From Malachius bipustulatus (taxonomy: Eukaryota; Arthropoda; Insecta; Coleoptera; Melyridae): DNA of 64,000 nt. The position numbers and the translations under genes are program-made. The first letter of the stretch is position 1. The number at the start of each line of letters is the position of its first letter. Shown here piece after piece: positions 42,747-52,267 of this stretch. The notes under the pieces are model-generated. The model ran no database searches, was not told the DNA's origin, and saw only the letters and a program-made list of their open reading frames with translations. Where the stretch lies: NCBI GenBank assembly GCA_910589415.1, contig OU342630.1, forward strand, positions 1,922,001-1,986,000, in the 5' to 3' direction.

Positions 42747-45700
42747 TCATTTTTGAAAGTTTTCCGATTGAGGAAAATCTGAGGTGTCACTGTTATAAGC
42801 CTTAAGATCTTTAATGTGTATTTTCTTCAACTTCGTGCCTGTTTGATCTTCAAGATCGTATACAACTGGTGAAATTACTTTAATTACTTTATAAGGCCCC
42901 GAAAATTTGGGCGCTAATTTTGCTGCAAATCCCTGAATGGCAGACGATAGTGGATGTTCGCGACGCAACACCAAGTCACCTATTTTACATCGCCACTCTC
43001 TTCGCCGTAAATTGTAATGAAAACTTTGTTTATTAAAACCTCGTTTTAATTGAATTCGCACTAATTCGAATGTTTCTTTTAATTTACCCAGGATCTCTGT
43101 CCTATTACTTATTTCATTATCATTTGGATTGTCTCCATTGTCATCAATATTGTTTTCCCTATTTCTAGTATAGACTGATTTAGGTACTATTAATTCCCTT
43201 CCGAAATTTAAATAAGCTGGACTGAATCCCGTTGTCTCCTGTTTAGCTGTGTTCATCGCGAAACCTAATTCTGGTAAATGATCGTCCCAGTTACGTTGGT
43301 TATTATCGCAAAATTGAGCAATCATTGTTTTAAAAGTTCTGTTTGCTCTCTCTACCGCGTTTGCTTGCGGAGTGTAAACAGGTGTAAATTTTTGGCGAAT
43401 ATTCATATCGGCAAGCAGTTTTTTCATTTCCTTGCTAACGAACTGTTTTCCATTGTCCGATATGATCGTCTTGCAGCAACCAAATTTGCTGATTACCTTC
43501 TCAAAGAGTGCATTTGCTACTGCCGGAGCTGTAGCTTTTCTCAGAGGCTTAAATTCTACCCATTTGGTGAATTTATCTTGTGCCATGAACAGAAAATTAT
43601 TTCCTTTTTTCGATCTAGGTAAAGGTCCAACAAGATCTATGCAGACTTTGTCCCAAGGCTCCTTTGCTAATGAAGGTTGCATTTTCCCTGGTGTTTGCTG
43701 CTGAGATACCTTATATTTTTGACAACACTCACAACTTCTAACGTATCGTGCGGTATCACGAAACATTTTTGGCCAATAATAATAATTGGATATTCTTGCA
43801 ATCGTCTTTGCAATGCCCATATGTCCACCTATGGGTTCATCATGATTTTCCTTTAAAATATCTTTTCTTATTTCTTTGCGTATGCATAATTTCCATGGAT
43901 CAACCGTTCCTGGTTCGTTGAAATTATTACTCTCCCAAAAATGTCTGTAAAGTTTTCCGTTCCTGATTGCGTAGTCAGGAAAAGCATCGGGGTTCGCTTT
44001 TATCATTTCCAGTTTCTTATTATACCAACTACATGTAACGTTTGCTTCGTTGAAATATAATTCTTTAGAACTTTGGCCGTTTTCGACTGGGAGCGGATCC
44101 CTTGATAAAGCATCTGCGACCCTGTTTAATGCTTGTTTTCGGTACTTTATTTCGAAGTCATATTGCTGCAAGTATATGCTCCATCTAGCTACGCGTCCTG
44201 AGGGTGACTTCATGGTTTGAAACCAACTTAGAGACATATGATCTGTTAGTACTTTAAAGTGGTACCCTTCCAAATATTGACGCATTTTCTCTATCCCCCA
44301 TACAATTGCTAGACATTCTTTTTCTGTTGCCGTATATTTCTTCTCTGCGGCTAACAGGCTTCTGCTTGCATAAACAATAACTCTTTCTCCATTTTCTTGA
44401 TTTTGTGTTAATGCCACGCCCAATCCTAGGTCTGATGCATCTGTTTGTAACACAAACTCTTTCGAAAAATCTGGGCATGCTAAAATTGGGGCGGTGGTCA
44501 GCTTTTCTTTTAATTTCTTGAACGCTTCTTCTTGCTGATCCCCCCATGTCCATTTCTGATTCTTCTTTAACAACTTTGTTAGTGGACTAACAATTTCCGA
44601 AAAATGTTCTACGAATCTTCTATACCAAGAACATACTCCTAAGAATCTTCTTAATTGCTTTAGATTCTTTGGCGTAGACATTGCATTAATGGCTTCTACT
44701 TTTCCTGGGTCAGTGTGTATCCCCTCTGACGTAACACTGTGCCCCAAGTATTTTAACGATGTCCTGCAAAATTGGCACTTTTCAGGATTAATTTTTAAAT
44801 TCGCATTTTTCAACCTCCTGAAAACTTCCTTTAGTATGTCTAAATGTTCCTCGAATGTATCACCCAAAACAATTAGGTCGTCGAGGTAGGCAAATACTTT
44901 AGGTTCCATTTCCGGACCAATTATTGAATCTAATAATCTCTGAAATGTAGCTGGTGCCGAGTGCAGTCCAAACGCCATTACTTTAAATTGGAAAAGTCCA
45001 CGACCCGGTACTGTAAACGCTGTAATTGGTTTACTGCTGTTGGTCAGTGGGACTTGCCAATATCCTTGTCTCAAATCTAGGCTACTGATGTATCGAGCTC
45101 TTCTTAATTTGTCCAAAATACTCGAAATGTACGGAAGTGGATACGCATCTTTCGCTGAAACTTCATTGACTTTTCTAAAGTCTATACAGAACCTATAGTT
45201 CCCGTCCTTTTTCCTAACTAGAACTACTGGTGAACTCCATGGACTTCTAGAGGGTTCTATTATACCTTCCTCCAGCATTTCATCAACCTGCTCGTCGATG
45301 ATTTGTTGCATTTTTGGGTTCTGAGGTCGGTATCTTTGCTTGATAGGTTCTTTCTGTATTAGTTTAATATGATGTTGAACTAGATCCGTTGTACCCTTGA
45401 TCTTTTCAAATTCTTGAAACTCCTTGTTCAAGAAAGTATTTAATATCCTCTGCTGAGTATTTGAAAGATCCGGTAAAGGCGATTTTCTGTATGAAGTCAT
45501 TACTTTACTTCTATCTTCATTGCCTTCTTCACTTACCAGTACATTGTTTAAGAAGACTCTATTCGTACTAAAATCAATACGAAATTTGTATCTACTTAGC
45601 ACATCCATTCCCAATATGATATCAGTAGCTAGTTTCGGTACTATTAGAAATTTTGCTTCTATTTCTGATTCCTTCAGCTTTATTTTTGCAGATACCAGGC

Positions 45701-46193
45701 CTGTAATCGGTACTGATGAGCCATCGGCAATTTTCGTTAACACGTCCCTCAGGATTTGAGCATAAAAACCAATTGTTTCTAACTGACGAATTACTGGTTC
45801 GCTTATAAACGACCTATTTGCTCCTGTGTCCAACAAAATTTTGAAGCTATTGCCTATACTAGTACTTAACGTCGGCCTGTTATCTTTAATTACATTCGGA
45901 GCTGTGCACCTAATTGTGCCTTGCTGTTCACTTTCTGAACATTTTACTAACGATTTATTTACAATTTTATTTACATTTTCTTTCTTGCTATTTACAATAT
46001 CTTCATTTTCTTCTTCAAATTTCCTATTTTTCTTTTCCAATTTACAAATTTTATTTACATTTTCCTTTTCAAACTTCTTAGCTTTCTTTTCCAATTTATT
46101 CAAATTATTTACATTTTCTTTTTCAATTTCCGAAGCAGCGGTCTTCCGGAACTGATCCTGCTTCGGTTCAGTAAAGTTCCTTTTCAGTTTCCC
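42747..46193 (-). CDS. pol: Gypsy Pol polyprotein (protease, RT, RNase H, integrase)
   Basis: Expressed by -1 shift from gag at 46187-46193. Counting from the TTG at 46103, the order is a Lys/Glu-rich coiled stretch, protease 'ILLDTGANRSFI' (Asp 92), RT with 'FRKVNEVSAKDAYPLP' (about 309) and 'FAYLDDLIVLG' (406-410), and RNase H 'LQTDASDLGLGVALT' (555). A zinc finger H..H and C..C follows (about 754-794), then the integrase D,D,E at 'CIDLVGPLP' (823), 'IISDNGKQFV' (883) and 'ANAVERANRTF' (918), and the GPY motif 'KFSGPYKVIKV' near the end. No stop or shift was seen over 1118 codons. The catalytic residues look intact. No chromodomain or env follows. Confidence 0.95.
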   Translation of the reverse strand, partial: GKLKRNFTEPKQDQFRKTAASEIEKENVNNLNKLEKKAKKFEKENVNKICKLEKKNRKFEEENEDIVNSKKENVNKIVNKSLVKCSESEQQGTIRCTAPNVIKDNRPTLSTSIGNSFKILLDTGANRSFISEPVIRQLETIGFYAQILRDVLTKIADGSSVPITGLVSAKIKLKESEIEAKFLIVPKLATDIILGMDVLSRYKFRIDFSTNRVFLNNVLVSEEGNEDRSKVMTSYRKSPLPDLSNTQQRILNTFLNKEFQEFEKIKGTTDLVQHHIKLIQKEPIKQRYRPQNPKMQQIIDEQVDEMLEEGIIEPSRSPWSSPVVLVRKKDGNYRFCIDFRKVNEVSAKDAYPLPYISSILDKLRRARYISSLDLRQGYWQVPLTNSSKPITAFTVPGRGLFQFKVMAFGLHSAPATFQRLLDSIIGPEMEPKVFAYLDDLIVLGDTFEEHLDILKEVFRRLKNANLKINPEKCQFCRTSLKYLGHSVTSEGIHTDPGKVEAINAMSTPKNLKQLRRFLGVCSWYRRFVEHFSEIVSPLTKLLKKNQKWTWGDQQEEAFKKLKEKLTTAPILACPDFSKEFVLQTDASDLGLGVALTQNQENGERVIVYASRSLLAAEKKYTATEKECLAIVWGIEKMRQYLEGYHFKVLTDHMSLSWFQTMKSPSGRVARWSIYLQQYDFEIKYRKQALNRVADALSRDPLPVENGQSSKELYFNEANVTCSWYNKKLEMIKANPDAFPDYAIRNGKLYRHFWESNNFNEPGTVDPWKLCIRKEIRKDILKENHDEPIGGHMGIAKTIARISNYYYWPKMFRDTARYVRSCECCQKYKVSQQQTPGKMQPSLAKEPWDKVCIDLVGPLPRSKKGNNFLFMAQDKFTKWVEFKPLRKATAPAVANALFEKVISKFGCCKTIISDNGKQFVSKEMKKLLADMNIRQKFTPVYTPQANAVERANRTFKTMIAQFCDNNQRNWDDHLPELGFAMNTAKQETTGFSPAYLNFGRELIVPKSVYTRNRENNIDDNGDNPNDNEISNRTEILGKLKETFELVRIQLKRGFNKQSFHYNLRRREWRCKIGDLVLRREHPLSSAIQGFAAKLAPKFSGPYKVIKVISPVVYDLEDQTGTKLKKIHIKDLKAYNSDTSDFPQSENFQK

Positions 46194-47602
46194 TTCTTTT
46201 GGTGATTTTTGCCCTTATTGTCCGGTTGGTGACAAATGTGGCATTTAACCTCAGCTGCATGTGTGCATTCATCAACCTTCTTGCCCGCTTCGTTGAATTT
46301 CCAGCACGTAATTGTTTCAAGTTTCTGTCCTCTATTTGTGCATGGACAATTCTTTGTTGATACTCCCGGCTTGTTACATTTTTCGCAAGCCATTTTTCTT
46401 GGTTGCGTAGCTTGACTTGCGTATCGATCCCTAGATCGTGCATTTTGACTTGAGTACTGTTCTCTTGGCTGCGAATATTGCCTTGAGTATTCCTTAGGTC
46501 GTGCACCTTGGCTTGTATATTGCTCTCTAGGTCGCATACATTGGTTTGCGTAATGCCCTTTTTGCTGACAGTTCCAGCAATTGACCTCCGACTGTTCCCG
46601 ATTGCTAGGCTCTGTGAAACGAACAGTTCTTCTTTGGAAGTCATTACGTTGATTTTCCTGATATGAAGGTCTGTTTAACCAATTTTGAGGTTGTCTCGTT
46701 GCTTGCACCTCCTTTAACATGGTTTCCACTTCTTTTGCTTTATCAATTAGTGTGGAAATGTTTTCAATTTCACATGTCCATAGCATCTGTCGAACTTCTG
46801 GTCTTAAGTTACGCATTATTAACATAACCTCCTGGGTTGCGTTAATATTTCCGTGTCGGCGGATCAAAGTTTGCATATCGGTGATATAGGAGCACACTGG
46901 TTCATATTGTCGTTGTAATTTTCGAGTTATTTGCATTTCTAACTCGAATTCGTAATTAACTGGGAAATAATATCGCTTAAAATCGATCACAAAATTTTCC
47001 CAATATGCCCAATTATGACTATTATTTCTATACCACATTAACGCTCCTTTACCCAGGATTTGTGGCAGTGCTACCAGCAGTCTTTCAGGTAATACGTTGA
47101 AGTATTCCTTCACTTCTTCTAGCCTTTCTAGAAATGCTGTGGGATCCGATGTCCCATCAAAATAAATATTCCACCCGGACATATTTAGTGGTTCCTGTCT
47201 TTGCTGCTGCATATTAATTTGCGGTGCTCTTAGATTGTGATTATTATTATTTACAAAGTGTGTCGTTATAACTGACTTTGTTTCTTCTTTCTTGCTTATT
47301 CCAGGTCCTGACACAAACGGATCTGTCGGGACTTGTGAGAATGTCGAAGTTTTAGGGGTAACATTACCATTACCATTTCTCGGAAATCTTACTAACTTTT
47401 TCCTTTTTTCATCTACACTTCCTTGTGTGTCTAATCCAAATTTTTCTAGTTCTTCATCTATTTCAGTTTTTCTCAACTTGTATATCCATCCTACTCTAGG
47501 ATCTCCTAACTCTGGATCTCTTCCTGATGAACTCTCATCTTTTAAGCTTTCTTGTGATCCATCTTTACTATTTGAAGCTGTTTCTTTTTCTCCACCTCTC
47601 AT
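46184..47602 (-). CDS. gag: Gypsy Gag
   Basis: 472 codons from ATG 47602 ('MRGGEKETASNSKDGSQES') to TGA 46184. The capsid-like part contains 'WNIYFDGTSDPTAFLERLEE', 'ALPQILGKGALMWYRNN' and 'FVIDFKRYYFPVNYEFELEM', the retrotransposon Gag family core. A CCHC knuckle 'CWNCQQKGHYANQC' lies near residue 340, then a repeated 'REQYSSQ/ARSRDRYASQ' spacer and further Cys-rich segments 'CEKCNKPG', 'CWKFNEAG' and 'CHICHQPDNKGKNH'. Gag forms the particle and binds the element RNA. Its last codons contain the frameshift site. Upstream, 47603-47918 is AT-rich leader. Confidence 0.92.
   Translation of the reverse strand: MRGGEKETASNSKDGSQESLKDESSSGRDPELGDPRVGWIYKLRKTEIDEELEKFGLDTQGSVDEKRKKLVRFPRNGNGNVTPKTSTFSQVPTDPFVSGPGISKKEETKSVITTHFVNNNNHNLRAPQINMQQQRQEPLNMSGWNIYFDGTSDPTAFLERLEEVKEYFNVLPERLLVALPQILGKGALMWYRNNSHNWAYWENFVIDFKRYYFPVNYEFELEMQITRKLQRQYEPVCSYITDMQTLIRRHGNINATQEVMLIMRNLRPEVRQMLWTCEIENISTLIDKAKEVETMLKEVQATRQPQNWLNRPSYQENQRNDFQRRTVRFTEPSNREQSEVNCWNCQQKGHYANQCMRPREQYTSQGARPKEYSRQYSQPREQYSSQNARSRDRYASQATQPRKMACEKCNKPGVSTKNCPCTNRGQKLETITCWKFNEAGKKVDECTHAAEVKCHICHQPDNKGKNHQKKGN
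46187..46193 (-). promoter_or_regulatory. -1 ribosomal frameshift site GGGAAAC
   Basis: On the minus strand gag ends AAG GGA AAC TGA. G GGA AAC in the zero frame is a canonical X XXY YYZ heptamer placed directly before the stop. The -1 frame leads into pol. No downstream pseudoknot was assessed. Confidence 0.85.
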
Positions 47603-47905
47603 TTTTAAAATTATTAATTACTTTTCTTATTATTATTTCCTATAACTGTTTTATCTAATTATCGTTGCCTTCCTAACTTATAAATATAGGATCATAGCAG
47701 CGGTTTCTGCTTATAATCCTAATATTTATCCTATACGAACTAATATGATTAGATTACTTGGTATCCTATAACCCTGTTATATCCTAGGAACCTACTCTGG
47801 TCTCCCTATAACGTTTTCGTATAGTGCTCCTATACTATTTAACAATATTATGTAATAATGTAACCAAAGAATTACAAAATATATAGGATAAGGTCTGTTT
47901 ATCAA

Positions 47906-50160
47906 TTACAAATTAAAATATTGTACAAATTTGTAGCGAATTTGGTAAGCTATGTCAGTAGCTCTGTTGAAACACCGCGGTTCATTTCTTTGTTGTTGAT
48001 TTTGCTCGAGGTTTTGAATAATTTGCAAGTCAGCCGGACTACCCTCCAAGTTAATAATTATATTATGTAATAAACAAATACATTTTACAATAACATCTAC
48101 TTTGTCAGGATCCATTTCAATTTCAGATTTTAAAATTCTCCATTTTGAGGTTATGATGCCAAAAGCACATTCAACAAGACGTCTTGCTCCGGAAAGTCGA
48201 TAGTTGAAAACTTCTTGTTCTGGAGTCAGATTTTGTCCTGGAAATGGCCTCATCAAATATTTTTTCAGCGGATACGCGGCGTCTGCTACAAAAACGTGTG
48301 GCACGGTAATATCTGTATTTGGTAAGGCTTTTGGTAGAGGCATGTTAAAAGTGTCATGTTCAAGATGATGGTATAGAGATGAATTTGTGAAAATACCACC
48401 ATCGCTTTGCTTTCCATAGCTTCCAACTTCAACACTAATGAATTTGTAATTTGCGTCTACTAGACCTTGTAGCACTATGGAAAAATATTTCTTATAATTG
48501 AAATACATAGATCCAGAATTTGGAGGGCATTCAATTCTAATGTGTCCGACACAGTTAGGAAATTTCCATTTCTTGTAAAATTGATCTTCAATAGATGGAA
48601 ACATTTTTTGTGTTGGAAATGGCATATGTTGTTCTTATAAGGACGACCATATAGCTTCACAGGTTTCATAAACAATTTTTCTGATTGTCGTGTGAGACAT
48701 TCGAAATGAGAAAGCTAATGATCGAAAAGATATGCCGGTAGCAAGGTACCTGCAAAAATAATTGATAATTATCTTCGAAATAAAGGATTTACTAAATATT
48801 TAATAATACGTAATATATAAATATTAAATAGTATTTTGTTACAGACGACATTGTGCGTCAGAAATGGAGAGGATTGCGAGATACTTTTAGGAAAGAACTC
48901 GTTAAACTGCAGCAAAATAGAAGCGGAGATAGTGCAGATGAGGCTGATGAAATATCAAAATGGAAGTTTTTTGACAATATGCTGTTTATTAAAGATTTTT
49001 TTTGTCTCGGAAAACAAGCGGAAATATTTCAAGACTTCAAAAAAAATCTAAACCTAGTGAGACTGACCAAATGAATACATCATCAGAATTAGTGAACAGT
49101 GATAATGAGCAATCACAAACTGAAACAGAAAACACTTTGATAACAGAAATTGAACCTGTACTTGCTACACCACCCCTAAATGAAAAACGACCTCCGATTG
49201 CCACAAATCTAGAATCTACCAATACTCGAAAAAGAAAGATAACTGGGAGGGACGCTACAATTAAACAATTACTAGCGATAGAGCAACGAAAATTGACTAC
49301 CTCAAACATACCTCTCAACAACACGAAGATGATGATACCTATTTTGTTTTAAGTCTTGTTCCATATATGAAACAACTTCCAACCCATAGAAAATTATATG
49401 TTCGAACAAAGTTTCAGGAATTACTTATGAATGAGCATGAACTAATGACTCAATCCCACGATACTACACAAGAAGTAATTTCACGTCAATCTCGTCAATA
49501 TACCACAGTACCAACGCCTTCACCTGCATATAGTTCTACTTTAACAGATTTTTCAGTCACCTTCAGTTCAATCAGTGAATGATTCTACCTTCAGTTCATT
49601 AAGCTATGATCGTGATCCTGGCAGTGGTACAACACAATCATATTTCTCGAACTTTCAATCGGATTTTCCATAAGTTATGTACCTACTACATTTTATGAAA
49701 TAATAATAATTGTTACTGATGGACTGTTATAGAAAAAATATATAAAATATACTCGTATTACTTGATATGATAATTTTTTACTTAATGCCTACCGTAACGT
49801 TACAATTAATTTTTCTTCAGGTGTAATGCATTCTCGAAAATTCGAGTGCTTGTGAAGTTGAGTTTCAACAGATTTTAGTATGCAATCGAATGTAGTTGGT
49901 GTCATTCTTGTATATTCAAAAAAATTTTTATCATTTAACTTGAGCTCATTAAAAGATCTCACAAATTCGCCGTCTGTACTCCTTGACAAAAAAAAGTCAT
50001 CAACCCAAGCTCTGGGGTTCTCCAATAATAGATACTTTAATAATAGCGATGTTTCAAAGCAGTAAAACTTCTCAATTTCATTCATTGTTATTAACCACAA
50101 TCTGAAAACTCTGATATACTGCGGTTTTTCGTCAGCACTCACATCATCTAATGTAACCAA
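47906..50160 (-). pseudogene. Harbinger DDE transposase, two exons, inactivated
   Basis: Exon 1 (50160-49793) includes 'NPRAWVDDFFLSRSTDGEF', 'NDKNFFEYTRMTPTTFDCIL' and '...EEKLIVTL'. The donor is GTAGGC at 49792 and the acceptor '...tttgcag' at 48750. Exon 2 from 48749 restores 'R-YLATGISFRSLAFSFRM', the helix-turn-helix region. Then come an in-frame TAA near 48634, 'YKKWKFPNCVGHIRIECPPN', 'LVDANYKFISVEVGSYGKQS', 'ADAAYPLKKYLMRP' and 'LSGARRLVECAFGIITSKWR' (Glu). The first catalytic Asp, expected in G(A/H)IDGKHI, is missing through a small deletion. The last codons (47906-47918) come from the Gypsy. Non-functional. Confidence 0.88.
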
Positions 50161-50251
50161 TCTATCTTACGTATTCGTACGACTTAATTTCTTACGAATT
50201 CGTAAGAATAAATTTTCGTACGAATTCGGATCCAATGTAACCGCCGCCTAA

Positions 50252-50574
50252 GTCATAAACTTAAATGCGCTGACTGGCTGAATATGATTAATAGGAGGAC
50301 TTTCCACAGTACTTGCCAATTTATGAGAATTTTGGCTGATAAAACTCCTCCTTATCTGTTTTCTAAATTGCTCTTTCGTACAGATGTGCATACGCTTAAT
50401 TTGAGATTTAAAGGCTTGCTTACACCACCTATGCATAATACACAGTTGTATAAGAGATCATTTTCCTACAATGCTGTGAAATATCTCAATGCTGTACCAC
50501 AAACAATGAAACATCTTAACTGGAGTACGTTTCGTAAAAGACTTTTTGATCAGTTGTATGCTGTCCATTGAGTC
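50252..50574 (+). pseudogene. Host LINE ORF2, C-terminal end
   Basis: Continues the LINE after Harbinger: 'SHKLKCADWLNMINRRTFHS', 'PPYLFSKLLFRTDVHTLNLR', 'PPMHNTQLYKRSFSYNAVKY' and 'LNAVPQTMKHLNWSTFRKRL', with the stop at about 50571. This block follows the RT thumb in Jockey/CR1-type ORF2 proteins. A related version is in the second LINE copy ('YRTDVHNLNIRKKDALSLAK', about 58760). Confidence 0.8.
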
Positions 50575-50958
50575 GAGTTGCTTGGGACTCGTTGAGGATT
50601 GTAGTAACTTACATGATGCCTTGTTATGATATTTAGTTATTATGATTTTGTTATTATAATTTTGATGTGGAGCGATGTAGTTGGGGTGGTATAGTTTGTA
50701 ATTATTCTGATTACCTGTCAAAATGTTTATGTTGCACTTTTATTACGTTTACTTTTTTTACACGTTTACGTTTATTAGCACTTTGTCGAACTGAAGATTG
50801 ACTGATGCCGGGGTTTTTAAGGTTAGATGGAAGAACAGAGCGAAGACACGTCTGTAATCTGAATCTCGCCTTTTTCTTTCATTTTCTGTATAAGTAGTAA
50901 TCTTATATTGTATCTCACATTTTGTTTAAAACAATTGCTAAAATGGAGGAAATAAAGT

Positions 50959-50992
<34 letters not shown>
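50575..50992 (+). other. Host LINE 3' UTR, AATAAA signal and (ATT)n tail
   Basis: About 390 bp of 3' UTR ends with AATAAA at 50951-50956 and an uninterrupted ATT run of about 11 units (50961-50992). A simple-repeat tail rather than poly(A) is known in several LINE clades. Confidence 0.8.
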
Positions 50993-50993
<1 letters not shown>

Positions 50994-51518
50994 ACATAAA
51001 CAAACATAATTTATATCAAATCTGAATTTTTATTACTGTCTACCGTTATGTATTTTATTGTTTGTATTAGAATCAATATTAATGCTCAGCACACAACCAG
51101 TGATAATAATAAGTGAAAACTGAATCGTGTGAAAGTTGAATCTTCTGTCTGCGACACAAAATAAAACCAGTGAGCGTTTTCAAGCCGTGTTTTCCAGTTA
51201 CAAGCTAATCAAATCAATCTAACACTCAACAACGGCCAACGGAAGAATGAAGACTGCGTAATTATAATAATAATAATTCGTAAATGTCAGGTGAAAGGGA
51301 CGACCAGAGCTCTGCCTCTGCCTAATGCGTCCGGCCAACCAGTCCAGTTTCCCAGAGAACTGTGCCCCAGTCAGTACTCCAGTCTGCAGTGTCCATCGGC
51401 CGTCGGTTTCAGTTTCATACCAGCACTATTCCAGGTCAAAAATTATTAAAATGAAGTAGGTATCTACCCACCTACATAAGTAAACCTGACTTGGTTCTTG
51501 GTTGAGAGCAGTCCATAT
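50993..51518. other. Non-coding spacer
   Basis: No supported feature; moderately GC-rich between 51300 and 51420. Confidence 0.4.
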
Positions 51519-52249
51519 TGTAACGGATATACCCCGGGTCCGTTGCTCTTTCGCGAAAAGCCACTGTGATCGTCTAGTTTCTCGATTTTCCCCCTAATAG
51601 GACCGTTGTGTTTTTCTCGTTGTGTTTACCGTTGTCACCCCTGCTCGTTGATTGAGGTATGCCAAGATTACTATGGCCGAAACGGATGCGCAAAAGAACC
51701 TACTATGACCTTGTATCTCGGTTGATTGGGATTTCTTTCCGGAAAAGGGGGGGGAAATTAACTGAGACTTGCTGTCAAGTGTTGGCTTCCTGTCAGATGT
51801 CTAAAAGCGAATGATGAGCGAGAGAATTCGTTTTGCAAGAGCGTAAAATGGTGAAGGGCGAGAGGGGATGAGATTTTGCATAGAGAGTATAAAAAAGTGG
51901 AAAACGAAGATAGATATATTTCATATATCTTTCACACTTCTATCTATTTCAGAAACCACTCTTTTGCACACCTGTGCTTTCTTATTATTTCGTTTTGTTT
52001 TTGTTTCATTTCTTTGATTTCATTTCAAGCATCGGCTCGAATTAATTAAAGAATACAACCACTTTGGTTACAGACTATCCGGGCTATGGCGGAAATGTCT
52101 GTCCGATTACCTATTGAATAATTTTTGAATTCTCGTACGAACATATCGTGTATTTTCAACCGGGAGAATCACCCTGTATATCTCGCGGAGTCGCCCTGTG
52201 GGTCTGACGCGCCTAGACGGCTGGCGGCAAGTTCGGTTACCGAGCTACA
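51519..52249. repeat. Possible LTR
   Basis: 731 bp starting TGTAACGG and ending GCTACA, with 'gagtataaaaaagtgg' as a possible TATA box near 51888. A small minus-strand ORF ends a few bases from its right edge, as pol or gag frames do before a 3' LTR. No second copy and no target duplication were found, so this is tentative. Confidence 0.35.
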
Positions 52250-52267
52250 TCGATTCGGGCCGCTTAA

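Larger units (their letters stand above)
40728..47918 (-). mobile_element. Ty3/Gypsy element in circularly permuted order
   Basis: Bounded by TATTG (40723-40727 and 47919-47923), a likely 5-bp target duplication. If it is removed, the transposase tail reads 'KFVQYIN' then stop. On the minus strand the order is leader (from 47918), gag, pol, polypurine tract, one LTR of about 1.7 kb, primer-binding site and about 40 bp of leader (to 40728). No LTR lies at the gag end. gag and pol are otherwise open over 1.5 kb and 3.4 kb, so the copy is fairly young. Confidence 0.75.
40572..49582 (+). pseudogene. Harbinger MADF/BESS protein gene, two exons, frameshifted
   Basis: Exon 1 is 40572-40704, starting 'MDAEKLILLVQERQSLWDQK', then a GTAAGT donor. 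The acceptor is '...tttgttacag' at 48844 and exon 2 starts at 48845. The split codon G|AC gives 'GEKMNVR' plus 'DDIVRQKWRGLRDTFRKEL', then 'KWKFFDNMLFIKDF', a complete MADF DNA-binding domain. Frameshifts near 49000 and 49330 precede a Ser/Thr-rich linker and 'DDTYFVLSLVPYMKQLPTHR', a BESS-like motif, ending at 49582. Such proteins help Harbinger transposases bind TIRs. The Gypsy and the transposase exon 2 lie in its intron. Confidence 0.82.
40363..50248. mobile_element. PIF/Harbinger transposon with nested Gypsy
   Basis: The TIRs are 36 bp with about two mismatches: GG(A/C)GGCGGTTACATTGGAT at 40363 and its complement at 50248, continuing with CGAATTCGTACGAAAA. Target duplication is TAA (40360-40362 and 50249-50251), typical of PIF/Harbinger, in the host LINE. 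Genes are a MADF/BESS protein on + and a DDE transposase on -. Without the Gypsy (40728-47918) the element would be about 2.7 kb. Both genes carry disabling lesions. Confidence 0.93.
24889..50992 (+). mobile_element. APE-type LINE split by six insertions (host of the nest)
   Basis: Pieces of one LINE lie in order and orientation at 24889-26586, 27905-27973, 28745-29640, 31384-32056, 40114-40362 (a repeated stretch) and 50252-50992. Reading across the duplications restores continuous protein blocks, for example '...SNR' plus 'YQKVEF' across 29640/31384. The LINE has ORF1, endonuclease, RT, a C-terminal region, an AATAAA at 50951 and an (ATT)n tail. It is 5' truncated and has frameshifts in every piece. 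Clade within Jockey/CR1/L2 unresolved. Confidence 0.85.
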
